This document shows, piece after piece, positions 34,522 through 44,131 of a stretch of 64,000 bases of DNA. The position numbers and the translations under genes were made by a program. The first letter of the stretch is position 1, and every line of letters starts with the position of its first letter. The stretch comes from Adhaeribacter arboris. Its GTDB lineage: Bacteria; Bacteroidota; Bacteroidia; Cytophagales; Hymenobacteraceae. Location: contig NZ_PYFT01000001.1 in assembly GCF_003023845.1 (NCBI RefSeq), positions 1,240,001 through 1,304,000 of the forward strand, written 5' to 3'. Under the pieces are notes generated by a model that was not told where the DNA came from, did no database searches, and saw nothing but the letters and a program-made list of their open reading frames with translations.

Positions 34522-34549
34522 TCCCGAAATTTAGTTATTATTGTTTTGA

Positions 34550-35425
34550 TTATTTCGCCCGGATGATAAACCGAATTGTTCCGGTAGCTCCTACGTTAGC
34601 CGCCCCGGGTGAAGTACGCGTAAAGGTAGAACGATACACTTCGTCGCGGTATAATTTTTCTAAAGCGGGAGATACGTTACCACTCACTTTCACTACCGAT
34701 TCCACTTCGCCGTCTTCGTTAATTTTGATCCGAAAAACCAATTCTCCCGTTTCACTGGAGGTATCGTTGGGTCTTGGTTCGCGGTCATAGCCCCAACCCG
34801 GCATATTTAAAGAGCCGGAACCACTACCACCCGTACCGGTTCCTGGTTTACCGTACAAAGCCTTCGAGTTTAACGAACCATTTGGGTCACCCTGATCCCC
34901 TACTTTTCCGGGCCGATCACCGTTGTTATTACCGGTAGCGGTATTGCTGCTACCAGCTACTCCGTTTCCCGTACCATTGTCTGCTTTAGATTTACCCGGA
35001 TAAAGCGCTTTGGGCTTTTCTACTATTTTTATTTCCTCTTTGGGTTGTTCTACTACTTTAGGTTGTGGCTTCTCAATTACTTTTACATTAACCGGGCTTT
35101 CTTCATTAGTGGTGAGTAATTTTTCTTCCACCGGAGCCTCTTTTACTGGCTCGGGCTTAACTTCTGGTTGAGCTTCCCGGCTGGGTCGGGCTGGCGCCGG
35201 TCGACTATCCTCTCTGTTTTTAGATTCATTGGCGGGAGCTGTTGTTTGCACATCCCCAAATCCTTCGGCATCTAATCCGTAGTTAAGCACAATTCCGTCG
35301 CCACCGGATAAAGGAGGCTTAGGCTCGTGTAAAATTATTAAGAAAAACAATGCGAGCAACCCACCGTGAAACAGCAGCGTAACCAACAAACCGTATTTCC
35401 GGTAATCTTGTTCTTCTACGGTCAT
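34550..35425 (-). CDS. TonB-family energy transducer
   Basis: A 291-residue inner-membrane-anchored periplasmic protein. One membrane helix (about 12-30, LLVTLLFHGGLLALFFLIIL) is followed by a Pro/Glu/Lys-rich spacer (about 55-150, with PKPEPVKEAPVEEK and repeated EKPQPK/EKPK), a Gly/Asn-rich flexible segment, and a C-terminal TonB-like domain (about 215-291, GELVFRIKINEDGEVESVVKV). It transmits proton-motive force from ExbB-ExbD to outer-membrane proteins. It follows exbD by 11 nt. Confidence 0.88.
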   Translation of the reverse strand: MTVEEQDYRKYGLLVTLLFHGGLLALFFLIILHEPKPPLSGGDGIVLNYGLDAEGFGDVQTTAPANESKNREDSRPAPARPSREAQPEVKPEPVKEAPVEEKLLTTNEESPVNVKVIEKPQPKVVEQPKEEIKIVEKPKALYPGKSKADNGTGNGVAGSSNTATGNNNGDRPGKVGDQGDPNGSLNSKALYGKPGTGTGGSGSGSLNMPGWGYDREPRPNDTSSETGELVFRIKINEDGEVESVVKVSGNVSPALEKLYRDEVYRSTFTRTSPGAANVGATGTIRFIIRAK

Positions 35426-35436
35426 AGCTTTATCTC

Positions 35437-35838
35437 CTATCCTTTTGGCGTTTGAGTGGCCATTATCATTTTAATCTTCAACTTATTGCCTACTTCCAGA
35501 ATGTTAACCAAAGTTTGTACGTTTAAGGAAACATCTACCCGTAAAACAACGGTCGGCTCGTCTATACCGGCTACAACAGCTCCTAATTCTTGTTCTAAAT
35601 TATCCGGAGAAATCAAACTTCGGTTAATGTAGTACTCGCCTTTTTCGTTAACCGATAAATTTATTTGTTGTTTGGTTACCGATTTTCCGCTATTGGCACT
35701 CGGTAGCAACAACTTAATAACATTAGGATTTACCATAGTAGAAACTATAAGAAAAAATAACATCAGGAAAAACATGATGTCATTCATCGAACCCGTTTCT
35801 ACGTGCGAGGTAACCCTTCTACGTCCGCGTAATTGCAT
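35437..35838 (-). CDS. exbD: ExbD/TolR-family biopolymer transport protein
   Basis: A 133-residue protein with one N-terminal membrane helix (about 18-42, MNDIMFFLMLFFLIVSTMVNP) carrying the functional Asp (D20 in the NDIMFF segment), and a periplasmic domain with VNEKGEYYINRSLISPDNLEQEL. It forms the proton-conducting stator with ExbB. The gene lies 3 nt after exbB and 11 nt before the tonB-like gene. Confidence 0.92.
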   Translation of the reverse strand: MQLRGRRRVTSHVETGSMNDIMFFLMLFFLIVSTMVNPNVIKLLLPSANSGKSVTKQQINLSVNEKGEYYINRSLISPDNLEQELGAVVAGIDEPTVVLRVDVSLNVQTLVNILEVGNKLKIKMIMATQTPKG

Positions 35839-35841
35839 ACC

Positions 35842-36537
35842 TTAATTCTCCTGTAACAAATCGGTAAATTCGATGGCGTTGTTTTCCATTTTAAAAACTA
35901 CCCGATCTACCATTAAGCTTAGATAATGATACCCCACGTGCGCAATAATACCCACAATTAACCCAGCGGCCGAAGTAACCATTTTAGTATACAAACCTCC
36001 CGAAATCTGGGCAATACCAAAATCGCCGGAAGCTGAAATAGCATAGAAAATTTTAATTACCCCGATAATCGTACCGATAAATCCTAACATGGGAGCAATA
36101 CCAGCGATAATACCTAAAATACTAATGTTTTTCTCCAGTTTCGTTACTTCCAGTTTACCTACGTTTTCAATAGAAGTTTCTATGTCTTTTAAGGGTTGAC
36201 CAATTCGCTTAATGCCTTTTTCAATCATGCGCGCAATCGGAGTCCGGGTTTGACCGCAAAGCAACAAAGCCCCCTGTAAGTCATGGCGCAGGATTAACCC
36301 TTTTACCTGGTTCATAAATGAATCCGGATTCTGCGAAGCTTTTTTAATAGCCACGTAGCGTTCCGCCATAATGTAAATGGAGATAATAGATAAAATTAAA
36401 ATGGGAATCATTACCCAACCGCCTTTTAACAGCAGATCAATAAGTGATAATTCCGGATCTGCTTTTCCAGCCGCAGTAGCTACATTATTTAAAGTATCGG
36501 TGGTAGTGGTGGAAATTTGTAAGAGAAGAGAATTCAT
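35842..36537 (-). CDS. exbB: MotA/TolQ/ExbB proton channel protein
   Basis: A 231-residue inner-membrane protein with three membrane helices: about 32-55 (GGWVMIPILILSIISIYIMAE), about 135-160 (ILGIIAGIAPMLGFIGTIIGV) and about 180-205 (KMVTSAAGLIVGIIAHVGYH). The ML GFIGTIIG and VTSAAGLIVGI segments are the family signature. It powers ExbD and TonB. Its start is 1 nt past the stop of the HU/SPOR gene. Confidence 0.93.
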   Translation of the reverse strand: MNSLLLQISTTTTDTLNNVATAAGKADPELSLIDLLLKGGWVMIPILILSIISIYIMAERYVAIKKASQNPDSFMNQVKGLILRHDLQGALLLCGQTRTPIARMIEKGIKRIGQPLKDIETSIENVGKLEVTKLEKNISILGIIAGIAPMLGFIGTIIGVIKIFYAISASGDFGIAQISGGLYTKMVTSAAGLIVGIIAHVGYHYLSLMVDRVVFKMENNAIEFTDLLQEN

Positions 36538-36538
36538 G

Positions 36539-37984
36539 TTAACGTTTAAGTATCCAGATAGTATTTCCGTATTTATTTTTTAATGCTGACAAGTTTTGTA
36601 GAGCCTGCTCCCGGGTGGGGTATTCTGCAATAGCAATTCGATATAATTCTGCATTCCCAGTTGGGGAGATAATCTTACCCGGTCTGCCTTTTTTCGCAAT
36701 AACTTTCCGGTTACGTTCGGCGCTTGCGTAAGTAGAATATCCGTTCACAATAATGTAGAAACGCTCCGATTTGGCATTAATTGTAGCAGACTCGCCGGAT
36801 TTAGCAGTACTTCCGCTTCGGTTTACATTTTTGGCGGCATCGGATGTTTTTGTGGTTACAGCACTAGGAGTTGCCGCCGATTTAACAGTATTGGTTGATT
36901 CAGATTTTGCTTTGGTGCCGTCTTTAGCTAATGCCGCGTTTATTTCGTCAATGGAAAAATTACGTTTTACCTCCTCCGACTCGGCGGTGGTATTAACTTT
37001 TTGAGGAGTTTTTGCCGGGGTAGTTTTGGGGGCAGAGGTTTTAGCGGCACTGACTCTTGCCGAAATAAGCACGGCCTCGCCCGGAGCAATACTTACTTTC
37101 TTAAGTACTTTTTGCTTTTGCTCTACCGTATTACTTGTTTTTGTTTCTTCTGAATTCTTGGCAAAAGTACTATTTCCCGCCTCCGTTTCTTTGTTGGCAG
37201 GAGTAGCGCTTAGAATATCCGCATCTATTTCGGTAGTTGAATTTTCGAAGGCATCTAAACTCGTTTCATCTGCAGGTATTGCAGCAACTATATCAAGATC
37301 GGTAATAGAATTATCAGGGGCAGATGGTTGTTCTGGTTCCGAAACTGACGAAACTGGCTGGTTATTCGACTGAAATAAGGTAATCGGATTAATAGCACTT
37401 AAATTATAGTCTGTCTGTAAAGAAAGTAAATAAAGACCCGTTATTATTACGCCACCAATCATTAATGCACCTGCTGCCTGGTAGTACCGGTAAATTGTAT
37501 TCCGAAAACCTTTCTTAGTTTTAACCGGCGGTTCTTTGAGTAAGGTACGAAGAATAACGGGTTCAGATGCTACTATTGGTTTAGACACCAGCTCGGGCAA
37601 ACCAAAGGCATCATTTAAATAGTTTTTGCTTTCTACGTACTCGAATATAATTTTACTTTCTTCGTTTAACCGGAAGATACCAATTCCTTTTAAATCGAAA
37701 CGACGGCTACGGTTTAGCTCACGTTGCAATTCGTGCACAAACTGTAATACCTGCATTTGGGCTTGTTCCGCACTTAATTTATAATCATAAGCCAGAGTGC
37801 TGATTAATAAGCCGTCGTTTAATTTCAATTTTTCATTAAAAGCTATTCGTTTGGCCGGCGGCAAAAAAGTGTGGCGAATAGGATGAATTTTTGCCGGCTC
37901 GTAATGCGTAATCAAGCCGCCAAAATCGGGCATAATCACGCAATCGTGGTCAAACAATAATTTTTGAATATGTTCTAATACCAT
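36539..37984 (-). CDS. HU-CCDC81 and SPOR domain membrane protein
   Basis: A 481-residue protein. The N-terminus (about 1-125) is two HU-like CCDC81-type domains (LEHIQKLLFDHDCVIMPDFGGLITHYEPA; LNRSRRFDLKGIGIFRLNEESKIIFEY). A single membrane helix (about 168-188) separates this cytoplasmic part from a long Thr/Ala/Ser/Glu-rich region and a C-terminal SPOR domain (about 400-481, FYIIVNGYSTYASAERNRKV ... NKYGNTIWILKR), which in other proteins binds denuded peptidoglycan at division sites. ATG 37984 is preferred to an in-frame TTG at 37990. It is within the TPR-barrel-ExbBD operon. Confidence 0.85.
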   Translation of the reverse strand: MVLEHIQKLLFDHDCVIMPDFGGLITHYEPAKIHPIRHTFLPPAKRIAFNEKLKLNDGLLISTLAYDYKLSAEQAQMQVLQFVHELQRELNRSRRFDLKGIGIFRLNEESKIIFEYVESKNYLNDAFGLPELVSKPIVASEPVILRTLLKEPPVKTKKGFRNTIYRYYQAAGALMIGGVIITGLYLLSLQTDYNLSAINPITLFQSNNQPVSSVSEPEQPSAPDNSITDLDIVAAIPADETSLDAFENSTTEIDADILSATPANKETEAGNSTFAKNSEETKTSNTVEQKQKVLKKVSIAPGEAVLISARVSAAKTSAPKTTPAKTPQKVNTTAESEEVKRNFSIDEINAALAKDGTKAKSESTNTVKSAATPSAVTTKTSDAAKNVNRSGSTAKSGESATINAKSERFYIIVNGYSTYASAERNRKVIAKKGRPGKIISPTGNAELYRIAIAEYPTREQALQNLSALKNKYGNTIWILKR

Positions 37985-37995
37985 AAGCAAGGCTG

Positions 37996-39681
37996 TTAGA
38001 AAGAGTACGAAATACCACCAATTACATTCAGTCCTTTTGTAGGATAGTTGACGAAACGCTCATATTTCTTATTTAAAATATTATTAAGCATAACAAAAGT
38101 TGAAAACTTATCGGAGAACCGGTAATCGGCTTTTACATTTAAATCTACAATATTATCGGTCTTTTTCAGAACCTCATGAACAGCAGGATTACCTGTATTA
38201 GGTCGTGTAATTCTGCCGTAGGAGCTGCTAATATAGTAAAGTTCGCCGTTAAAGAAGAGCTTATTGTAAATATTATACGAACCAAAAAAAGTAGCCTGCG
38301 TAGCCGGGCGGTGATAAGGTTTTGCTAAACTCGCCGTTTTATATTGATTGTATTCGGTGCGGGCTCCCAACCGTAACTTTTCGGATTGGTTGTAAATTAA
38401 TTCCCCGAAGAAGTTAAGAACATTGGTATTATCATTATCATAAACAATATCAAAGCGGGACGAATCTGTGGCTGAATTGTTAAAGAAGTATAAGTTACGG
38501 TAACTTAAATACGAAACCCGGGCCGTAAAACTTAAATTTTTACTTATGTTTCCCGTTAACCCGCCGTTCACATCTAAAGCTTTGTTTACATCGGCAATCT
38601 GTAAATTACTATTCAAATAAGGATTTTCCTGCGTTAACTGGTACAACGACGTACGTTGTAAATCGCCGGACAAATTTCCGAATAAAACCAGTTTATCATC
38701 TGCCACTTCATAGGCTACTTTTAACACCGGATAAAGGTTCATTTTTTTCGCATCATTCACTTTATCGCCGGTATAAGCCAAATTCACTCCCACACTGTAA
38801 TCGAATCGATCGCCGTCTACTTCGTAGGCTGGTTTTAATTTAAAGAACCCGCGGGTAGTTTTACTCGAATCCTGGTAGGAAATACCAGAAAAATCGGCGG
38901 CGATATTAAACCGTGAAACAGTTGAAAGGGCATAACTTGCTCCTAAAGTTATCGCCACATTGCTTTCGCGTGCTTCAAAGTTGTCCCGGAAAATAGAGAC
39001 GCCTACTCCAGCCTGGTATTGAAGCGGACTCTCCGTATTCTTATTATTCAAATAACCCTGCAGCGAAATACGATTAAATAATTGTTTGATAGAATCCTCT
39101 TTAACGCTCTCACTTAAGGGAGAGTATCCATAAAAATTATACTTATCATGACCATAGTTAAATTTGCCACCTATGGTTAAGCCACCGGTGTAGGATTCAC
39201 CGTTAAGGCCAATGCTGGAGTTGCTTACGCCGGAGTTTGGAACAGGTCCTTTAGAAGAAGAGATATGACTAATGTTCGCTCCATACGAAAACTGCTCATC
39301 GCGGTTATTATGGAAATAACCTTTCACGTAGGGAGTACCATAATTGCCATAACCTAATTTCAGGTAATTTCCCGGTACTGGAGTTTGATCTTCAGGCTTA
39401 ATGGTTAATACGCGCATGTTCAGGTTCAAATCCTGTTGGGCGAGCTTGTAATCCGTAAACTTATAACTTAAAGGAGTAACTTTTTTCTCCGGAGGATCTA
39501 CTTTAAACTTTTCGAAGTTCCGGCTAGCTTCCGGTAACTCATTTACCCGGCTTTTTTCGACCACAATTTCAGCGTCTTCCAGTTTACCAGTAGTTTTTTG
39601 CGCCCAGGCAGGTGAGGCAATTAAGGTACAAATACCAGCTAATACCGCTAAGCCCGCCGTCTTCATTGTTTTATTTTTCAT
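37996..39681 (-). CDS. plugless TonB-receptor-like outer-membrane barrel
   Basis: A 561-residue protein. Signal peptide ends about residue 27 (LAVLAGICTLIASPAWAQ). A charged periplasmic N-terminal segment (about 30-95) contains VVEKSRVNELPEASRNFEKFKV. The rest is an outer-membrane beta-barrel with repeated aromatic strands (LKLGYGNYGTPYVKGYFHNN) ending NVIGGISYSF. No plug or TonB box domain is evident. An internal ATG at 39666 is an alternative start. It overlaps the upstream TPR gene by 1 nt and is 11 nt before the HU/SPOR gene. Possibly the outer-membrane partner of the adjacent TonB-ExbBD set. Confidence 0.82.
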   Translation of the reverse strand: MKNKTMKTAGLAVLAGICTLIASPAWAQKTTGKLEDAEIVVEKSRVNELPEASRNFEKFKVDPPEKKVTPLSYKFTDYKLAQQDLNLNMRVLTIKPEDQTPVPGNYLKLGYGNYGTPYVKGYFHNNRDEQFSYGANISHISSSKGPVPNSGVSNSSIGLNGESYTGGLTIGGKFNYGHDKYNFYGYSPLSESVKEDSIKQLFNRISLQGYLNNKNTESPLQYQAGVGVSIFRDNFEARESNVAITLGASYALSTVSRFNIAADFSGISYQDSSKTTRGFFKLKPAYEVDGDRFDYSVGVNLAYTGDKVNDAKKMNLYPVLKVAYEVADDKLVLFGNLSGDLQRTSLYQLTQENPYLNSNLQIADVNKALDVNGGLTGNISKNLSFTARVSYLSYRNLYFFNNSATDSSRFDIVYDNDNTNVLNFFGELIYNQSEKLRLGARTEYNQYKTASLAKPYHRPATQATFFGSYNIYNKLFFNGELYYISSSYGRITRPNTGNPAVHEVLKKTDNIVDLNVKADYRFSDKFSTFVMLNNILNKKYERFVNYPTKGLNVIGGISYSF

Positions 39682-42600
39682 TATTTAATAGAATCCGTCA
39701 GAACGTTAGTCAAATTAGTTTTTGTTGAATCTTCTTTCTTCAGGCTGGTATTGGCACCAGGTTCTAAAGCCGCTAATTTAGCTTTGGCTTCTTCTACAAT
39801 CTCCTGGTTAGGTGAGTTTTCAATAACTGAGTTAAGGGTAGCTTTGGCCTGGAATAATTCATTCGTAGCAATATAATTATCGGCAATTAAAATAAAAGAT
39901 TTACCCAGCCAATATTCGTACGCCGAATAATTACTGCTTACTTTAAATAAATCACTCAAAGACTCTTTATACTTCTTTTGCTTATAATGGATTTCACCCA
40001 CTAAATACTGCGCTTCGGCTCCATTCGCATCGGTAGCCGAACCAACCGTAGAAGATAATTCCGTTAAGGCTTGGTCCAAATTTCCGGCCGCATAAGAAGC
40101 TTTACCTTTGTAAAGAAGGGCTGAATTGTAGGCGTTAAGAGAAGCATTGCCCTGGGCGATTAATTCATCGGCAATTTTACCTGTATTGGCATAATCATTC
40201 GTTAAGAAATAACTTCGCATTAAACCCATTAAAGCATTGGACTGATCTTTTTTACTCGTCGCGATTTTGTTCAAACGATTATAATAAGTGATAGCCTCGG
40301 GATAATTTTTATTTTCAAATTCTAATTCTGCCGCCCGGTATATAGCCCGGCTTAGGTATTCGGATTTGCTTTCGGCAATAACCTCTTTGAAAGTAGTTAA
40401 AGCCGCTTCTTTATCATTATTTTTTAAATATGCATCGGCTAAAAAATAGCGGGCCTCCGGCGCGTAGGGACTGGCTGCATACGATTTTAAATAAGCTTCA
40501 AGACGTGGGATGGCCGGTTCATATTTTCCACTTAAGTACAACGATTTAGCTGCTTCAAATTCCACGCTTTCCAAGGCGCCACTCTGCGGGTTGGCGGCTT
40601 TAAACCGGGCTAAATAGGCATCAAACTCTTCGCTCTTATTCGTAGAAGCTAGGACTTCCTGCAAACTATACAAGGCACTTTGGGCTACTTTAGAAGAAGG
40701 ATAATCGTTTAATATGCGTTTAAAATCCGCCAAAGCCTCGTTAGGTTTATTTACGTTGGAGTAAGCCACTCCTCTTTTGTGCAAGGCGTTTGGTAATAAG
40801 CGGCTATCCGGCCGGGTATCAATCAGGTTGGAAAAACCAGTTATAGAAGGTGCGTAATTTCCGGCTTCAAAATCTATTAAAGCTCTTTGGTAAGCCGCTT
40901 CGTCGGCGTATTGCGAACGGGGATAATTAGCAACTAATGTACGTAAACTTTCTATGGCTTGCTCCCGCTTACCCTGGAGACCATAAATAACGCCTTTTTG
41001 AAAAAATGCAAAATCAGCATCAGTGGCTTTTTGTTCAATTGCTTTATCGTACAAAGTTAAAGCTTGGCTGTAGTTCTTCTGGATATAATAACAATCGGCT
41101 AATCGGATGGTAGCATCGTTAATGTTAGAGGCATTGGCTTGCGCTCCGGCATCGCTGATGTAGGTTTTAAAATGCGGCAGTGCTTTATCGTATTGCTGAG
41201 TATTGTAATACGCGTATCCAATCCCATAACGGGATTTAACATAATAATCGGTTTTAGAAGCATTAGAACTTTTGAAAACCGCTCCGTAACTCGCAATGGC
41301 ATCCTCCCAGAGTTGCGCAATGGATTGGGCTTCGCCTTTTAAGAAAAAGCTGGCCGCCCGGATTTCGCTGTTGTATTTATGTTCCAGAGATTTATTCAGG
41401 GCAGCCAAAGCTTCCTGAAAACGGCCATCGTTGAATAATTGCACCGCCTGAAAATAGGTAACCCGCTGGTACGTTTCGTTAATGCGCGCCGAACGGTTAT
41501 TTAAAGACTCAATGTGCCGGACAGCATCGCCGTAATTACTCGTGTTTAAATACGATTCACTTAAAATATCATCGGCTTCGGATAGTAACTTTGATTGCGG
41601 AAATTTCTTCCGGAATTCACCTAAAGCGTTTATGGCTTCGTTAAAATTACCATTTTCGTAATTCAGCTGAGCGTATTTAAGGGTAGCCGATTCGGTTACC
41701 GGCAAGTCGAAGTTTACCCGGCGTGCCTGGTCGAAGGCCGCCAGGGCAAATTGCTTATTTTCTTCTTTCAAATAGCTTAAACCTAAGTGATAAGCAGCAT
41801 TTTGCCCTAAAACTTCTTTCTGCGAGGCTACCGGCTGAAAATACTGAATCGCATTTTTATAATTATTGGTCTTGTAATTAGCGTAGCCTAATTTATACGC
41901 TACCGTATGGTCTAGTTTCTTTTTTCCTTTGGCGTAATCGGTAAAATACGTTAGGGCTTTTTTGTAATTGTTTTTCTTATAATACCCATCGCCCACTAAA
42001 ATTCTAATTTCATCGGCATTTTGAGGTTCGGGCTGTTGTTGGAGAACGCGTTCGCCGTAGGAGATTACCTCATTGGTATTGCCTTCTTTATAATAAATCT
42101 CGGTAAGCATATAAGGTACAATCTGCTTATAAGCTTCGTTTTGCTCAGCAACTTGTAAATCTTTTTTGGCGCTGGCATAATCGCCGTTCCGGTAGGCTAA
42201 GTAGCCGGCGTAATAATTAGAGGCATACACGTAGTTATGATCCCCGGTCTTATTGCGGTCGAAAAGTACCTTTGCTTTATCAAATTGTTTTTGGGCAAAA
42301 TAAGAGTAAGCTAACTTAAATTCTGCTTCGCGCAATTGCTTTTCGTCTAAGCTGGCGGAAGGAGATTTTTCTAAATATTCAATGGATTTATCGTAATCTT
42401 TTTTATTAAAATAAAATTTACCTAACTCCAGATAAGCAACCGAAGCTTTCGGATGAGCCGGGTAATTGGCCGCAAAATCTAAAATTAATTTTTCGGCGTT
42501 GGCATGCATTAAGTACAAGCCACTTAAGGCATAATAGTACTGGGCGTCAATAGTTTTGGTATTATCACCAATAAGACTTACGTACTGCGCAAAAGCTTGC

Positions 42601-42752
42601 TGAGCCGCGCCATACTTTTCCCGATCGAACAGTTCCAACCCTTCCTGGTAGTAGTGATCGGCGTGGGAAAATACCTGCGTATGCTGAGCTTCCGCCAAGG
42701 ATGCCGTTCCTAAAAAAGCAAAGGTTATTAGTAAAGTTTGGAGTTTTTTCAT
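39681..42752 (-). CDS. large periplasmic tetratricopeptide-repeat protein
   Basis: A 1023-residue exported protein. Start taken at ATG 42752, which gives a clean signal peptide (KKLQTLLITFAFLGTASLAEAQ); the frame extends 16 unlikely residues further. Almost the whole mature chain is TPR-like helical repeats (for example YYQEGLELFDREKYGAAQQAF, AYLELGKFYFNKKDYDKSIEYL, ALHKRGVAYSNVNKPNEALADF), with a Lys/Thr tail. It resembles an oversized CpoB/YbgF-type scaffold. First gene of the TPR-barrel-HU/SPOR-ExbBD-TonB cluster. Confidence 0.88.
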   Translation of the reverse strand: MKKLQTLLITFAFLGTASLAEAQHTQVFSHADHYYQEGLELFDREKYGAAQQAFAQYVSLIGDNTKTIDAQYYYALSGLYLMHANAEKLILDFAANYPAHPKASVAYLELGKFYFNKKDYDKSIEYLEKSPSASLDEKQLREAEFKLAYSYFAQKQFDKAKVLFDRNKTGDHNYVYASNYYAGYLAYRNGDYASAKKDLQVAEQNEAYKQIVPYMLTEIYYKEGNTNEVISYGERVLQQQPEPQNADEIRILVGDGYYKKNNYKKALTYFTDYAKGKKKLDHTVAYKLGYANYKTNNYKNAIQYFQPVASQKEVLGQNAAYHLGLSYLKEENKQFALAAFDQARRVNFDLPVTESATLKYAQLNYENGNFNEAINALGEFRKKFPQSKLLSEADDILSESYLNTSNYGDAVRHIESLNNRSARINETYQRVTYFQAVQLFNDGRFQEALAALNKSLEHKYNSEIRAASFFLKGEAQSIAQLWEDAIASYGAVFKSSNASKTDYYVKSRYGIGYAYYNTQQYDKALPHFKTYISDAGAQANASNINDATIRLADCYYIQKNYSQALTLYDKAIEQKATDADFAFFQKGVIYGLQGKREQAIESLRTLVANYPRSQYADEAAYQRALIDFEAGNYAPSITGFSNLIDTRPDSRLLPNALHKRGVAYSNVNKPNEALADFKRILNDYPSSKVAQSALYSLQEVLASTNKSEEFDAYLARFKAANPQSGALESVEFEAAKSLYLSGKYEPAIPRLEAYLKSYAASPYAPEARYFLADAYLKNNDKEAALTTFKEVIAESKSEYLSRAIYRAAELEFENKNYPEAITYYNRLNKIATSKKDQSNALMGLMRSYFLTNDYANTGKIADELIAQGNASLNAYNSALLYKGKASYAAGNLDQALTELSSTVGSATDANGAEAQYLVGEIHYKQKKYKESLSDLFKVSSNYSAYEYWLGKSFILIADNYIATNELFQAKATLNSVIENSPNQEIVEEAKAKLAALEPGANTSLKKEDSTKTNLTNVLTDSIK

Positions 42753-42945
42753 GGTAAAAAAGATCCGGTTAATTCCGGCGCAGCACAATCTTAGATTCAA
42801 AATTAATAAAAACCGGCAATGCGGCGCAGCTTTTTTAGTTTTCCGGCAGTGCTATTTCATAAAAACTGCCTTTTGGGTGTGAAAGGATAACGGCGGAGCG
42901 GCACTAAAATTTTACTCTAATATTAAATTTTATACATATATCTCC

Positions 42946-43986
42946 TTAAACGAGTACTTCTTCCGGCACCGGATGTAAAATTTTAAAAACCAACTCCTGC
43001 ATAATTTCTCCGTCGGTCATGTTGCCTCCTTCAATGCCTTTACTTTGTAAATCCGCTAACCGAATGTAATGGATAATTTGAGTCGTGCGATAATAATTAA
43101 AAGTACGTAAGGCTTGTATATATTCTTTTACCAGAAAGCTGCGGTTGCCCAAACTTTTGCTAATGGCCGCTTCTGATTTATCGGGAGAAGCGTGCAAACA
43201 AAGTAATTTAGTAAAAAAAGAAAAGAGTAAAGTTAAATTAGGAATAATGGGGTTGTTTTTAGGATTAGCCTCAAAATACTGAATAATACGATTGGCTTTT
43301 AAAACATTACCTTGAATAAGGGCGGTTTGCAGTTCAAAAATATTGTATTCTTTACTAATACCTACATTTTCCTGCACCATCCGTTCGTCAATAGTTTGCT
43401 CGGGTTTTAAATTTAAAGCTAGTTTATCGATTTCATTGGCTAGCCGCGAAATATCTGCCCCAATGTATTCGCTTAATAGTAGAGTGGCTTTAGGTTGTAT
43501 TTGTAATTGTTTGGATTTTACGTAGCCGTTAATCCAAGTGGGCACCTGGTTTTCATACAACTTTTTAGTAGTAAGTAGTACAGCGTGTTTGTTTACCGTC
43601 TTTGCCAGCGATTTACGGCCATCCAACACCTTCAGTTTGTAACAAAACACCAGAATAGTAGAAGGCAAAGGATGTTGGAGATAGGCTTCGAGTTGTTTCA
43701 TGCCAGATTCCCGGTCAATATCTACAATGGATTGAGCTTCTTTCACAATTACCACGGATCGCTCCGACATCATGGGATAACGTTTGGCTTGCAGCAGAAT
43801 GGTACTAATATCTACGTCTTTACCGTACAAGATTACTTGATTAAAACCTTTTTCACTTTCCGCTAAAGCGTTTTGCTCAATGTAATTCGCGATTAAATCA
43901 ATAAAGTAAGGCTCCTCGCCTTGCAAAAAATAAACAGGGGCGAACTGCTTATTTTTTAACTTCTGTAGTATTTCTTCGGCCGTCAT
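42946..43986 (-). CDS. holA: DNA polymerase III subunit delta
   Basis: Opens the beta clamp as part of the clamp loader. About 346 residues from ATG 43986: FAPVYFLQGEEPYFIDLIANYIEQNAL is the degenerate Walker-type start, PSTILVFCYKLKVLDGRKSLAKTV and LLSEYIGADISRLANEIDKLAL are HolA family blocks. The frame can start at 44013, but a -7 promoter element lies in that extension, supporting 43986. Single gene, divergent from tyrS. Confidence 0.92.
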   Translation of the reverse strand: MTAEEILQKLKNKQFAPVYFLQGEEPYFIDLIANYIEQNALAESEKGFNQVILYGKDVDISTILLQAKRYPMMSERSVVIVKEAQSIVDIDRESGMKQLEAYLQHPLPSTILVFCYKLKVLDGRKSLAKTVNKHAVLLTTKKLYENQVPTWINGYVKSKQLQIQPKATLLLSEYIGADISRLANEIDKLALNLKPEQTIDERMVQENVGISKEYNIFELQTALIQGNVLKANRIIQYFEANPKNNPIIPNLTLLFSFFTKLLCLHASPDKSEAAISKSLGNRSFLVKEYIQALRTFNYYRTTQIIHYIRLADLQSKGIEGGNMTDGEIMQELVFKILHPVPEEVLV

Positions 43987-43989
43987 ACA

Positions 43990-43997
43990 CAAAAATA
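43990..43997 (-). promoter_or_regulatory. -7 element abutting the holA start codon
   Basis: TATTTTTG on the minus strand, 3 nt before ATG 43986. Transcription would begin at the start codon, giving a leaderless message. Confidence 0.45.
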
Positions 43998-44031
43998 TGG
44001 GAAGCAGTAACAAGGAACAAGGAACAACTAA

Positions 44032-44039
44032 TATCTTTG
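44032..44039 (+). promoter_or_regulatory. -7 promoter element of tyrS
   Basis: TATCTTTG matches TAnnTTTG, 92 nt before the tyrS start codon, leaving a leader of about 85 nt. It is divergent from the holA element 42 nt away. Confidence 0.4.
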
Positions 44040-44131
44040 CGCCCGAAAATTACTTTTTTGGGACACTTCTTACCTAAGTAATTTTTTATCTGGGTTAATA
44101 CCTATTCACTTATAATATAGAAGGCAATTGC

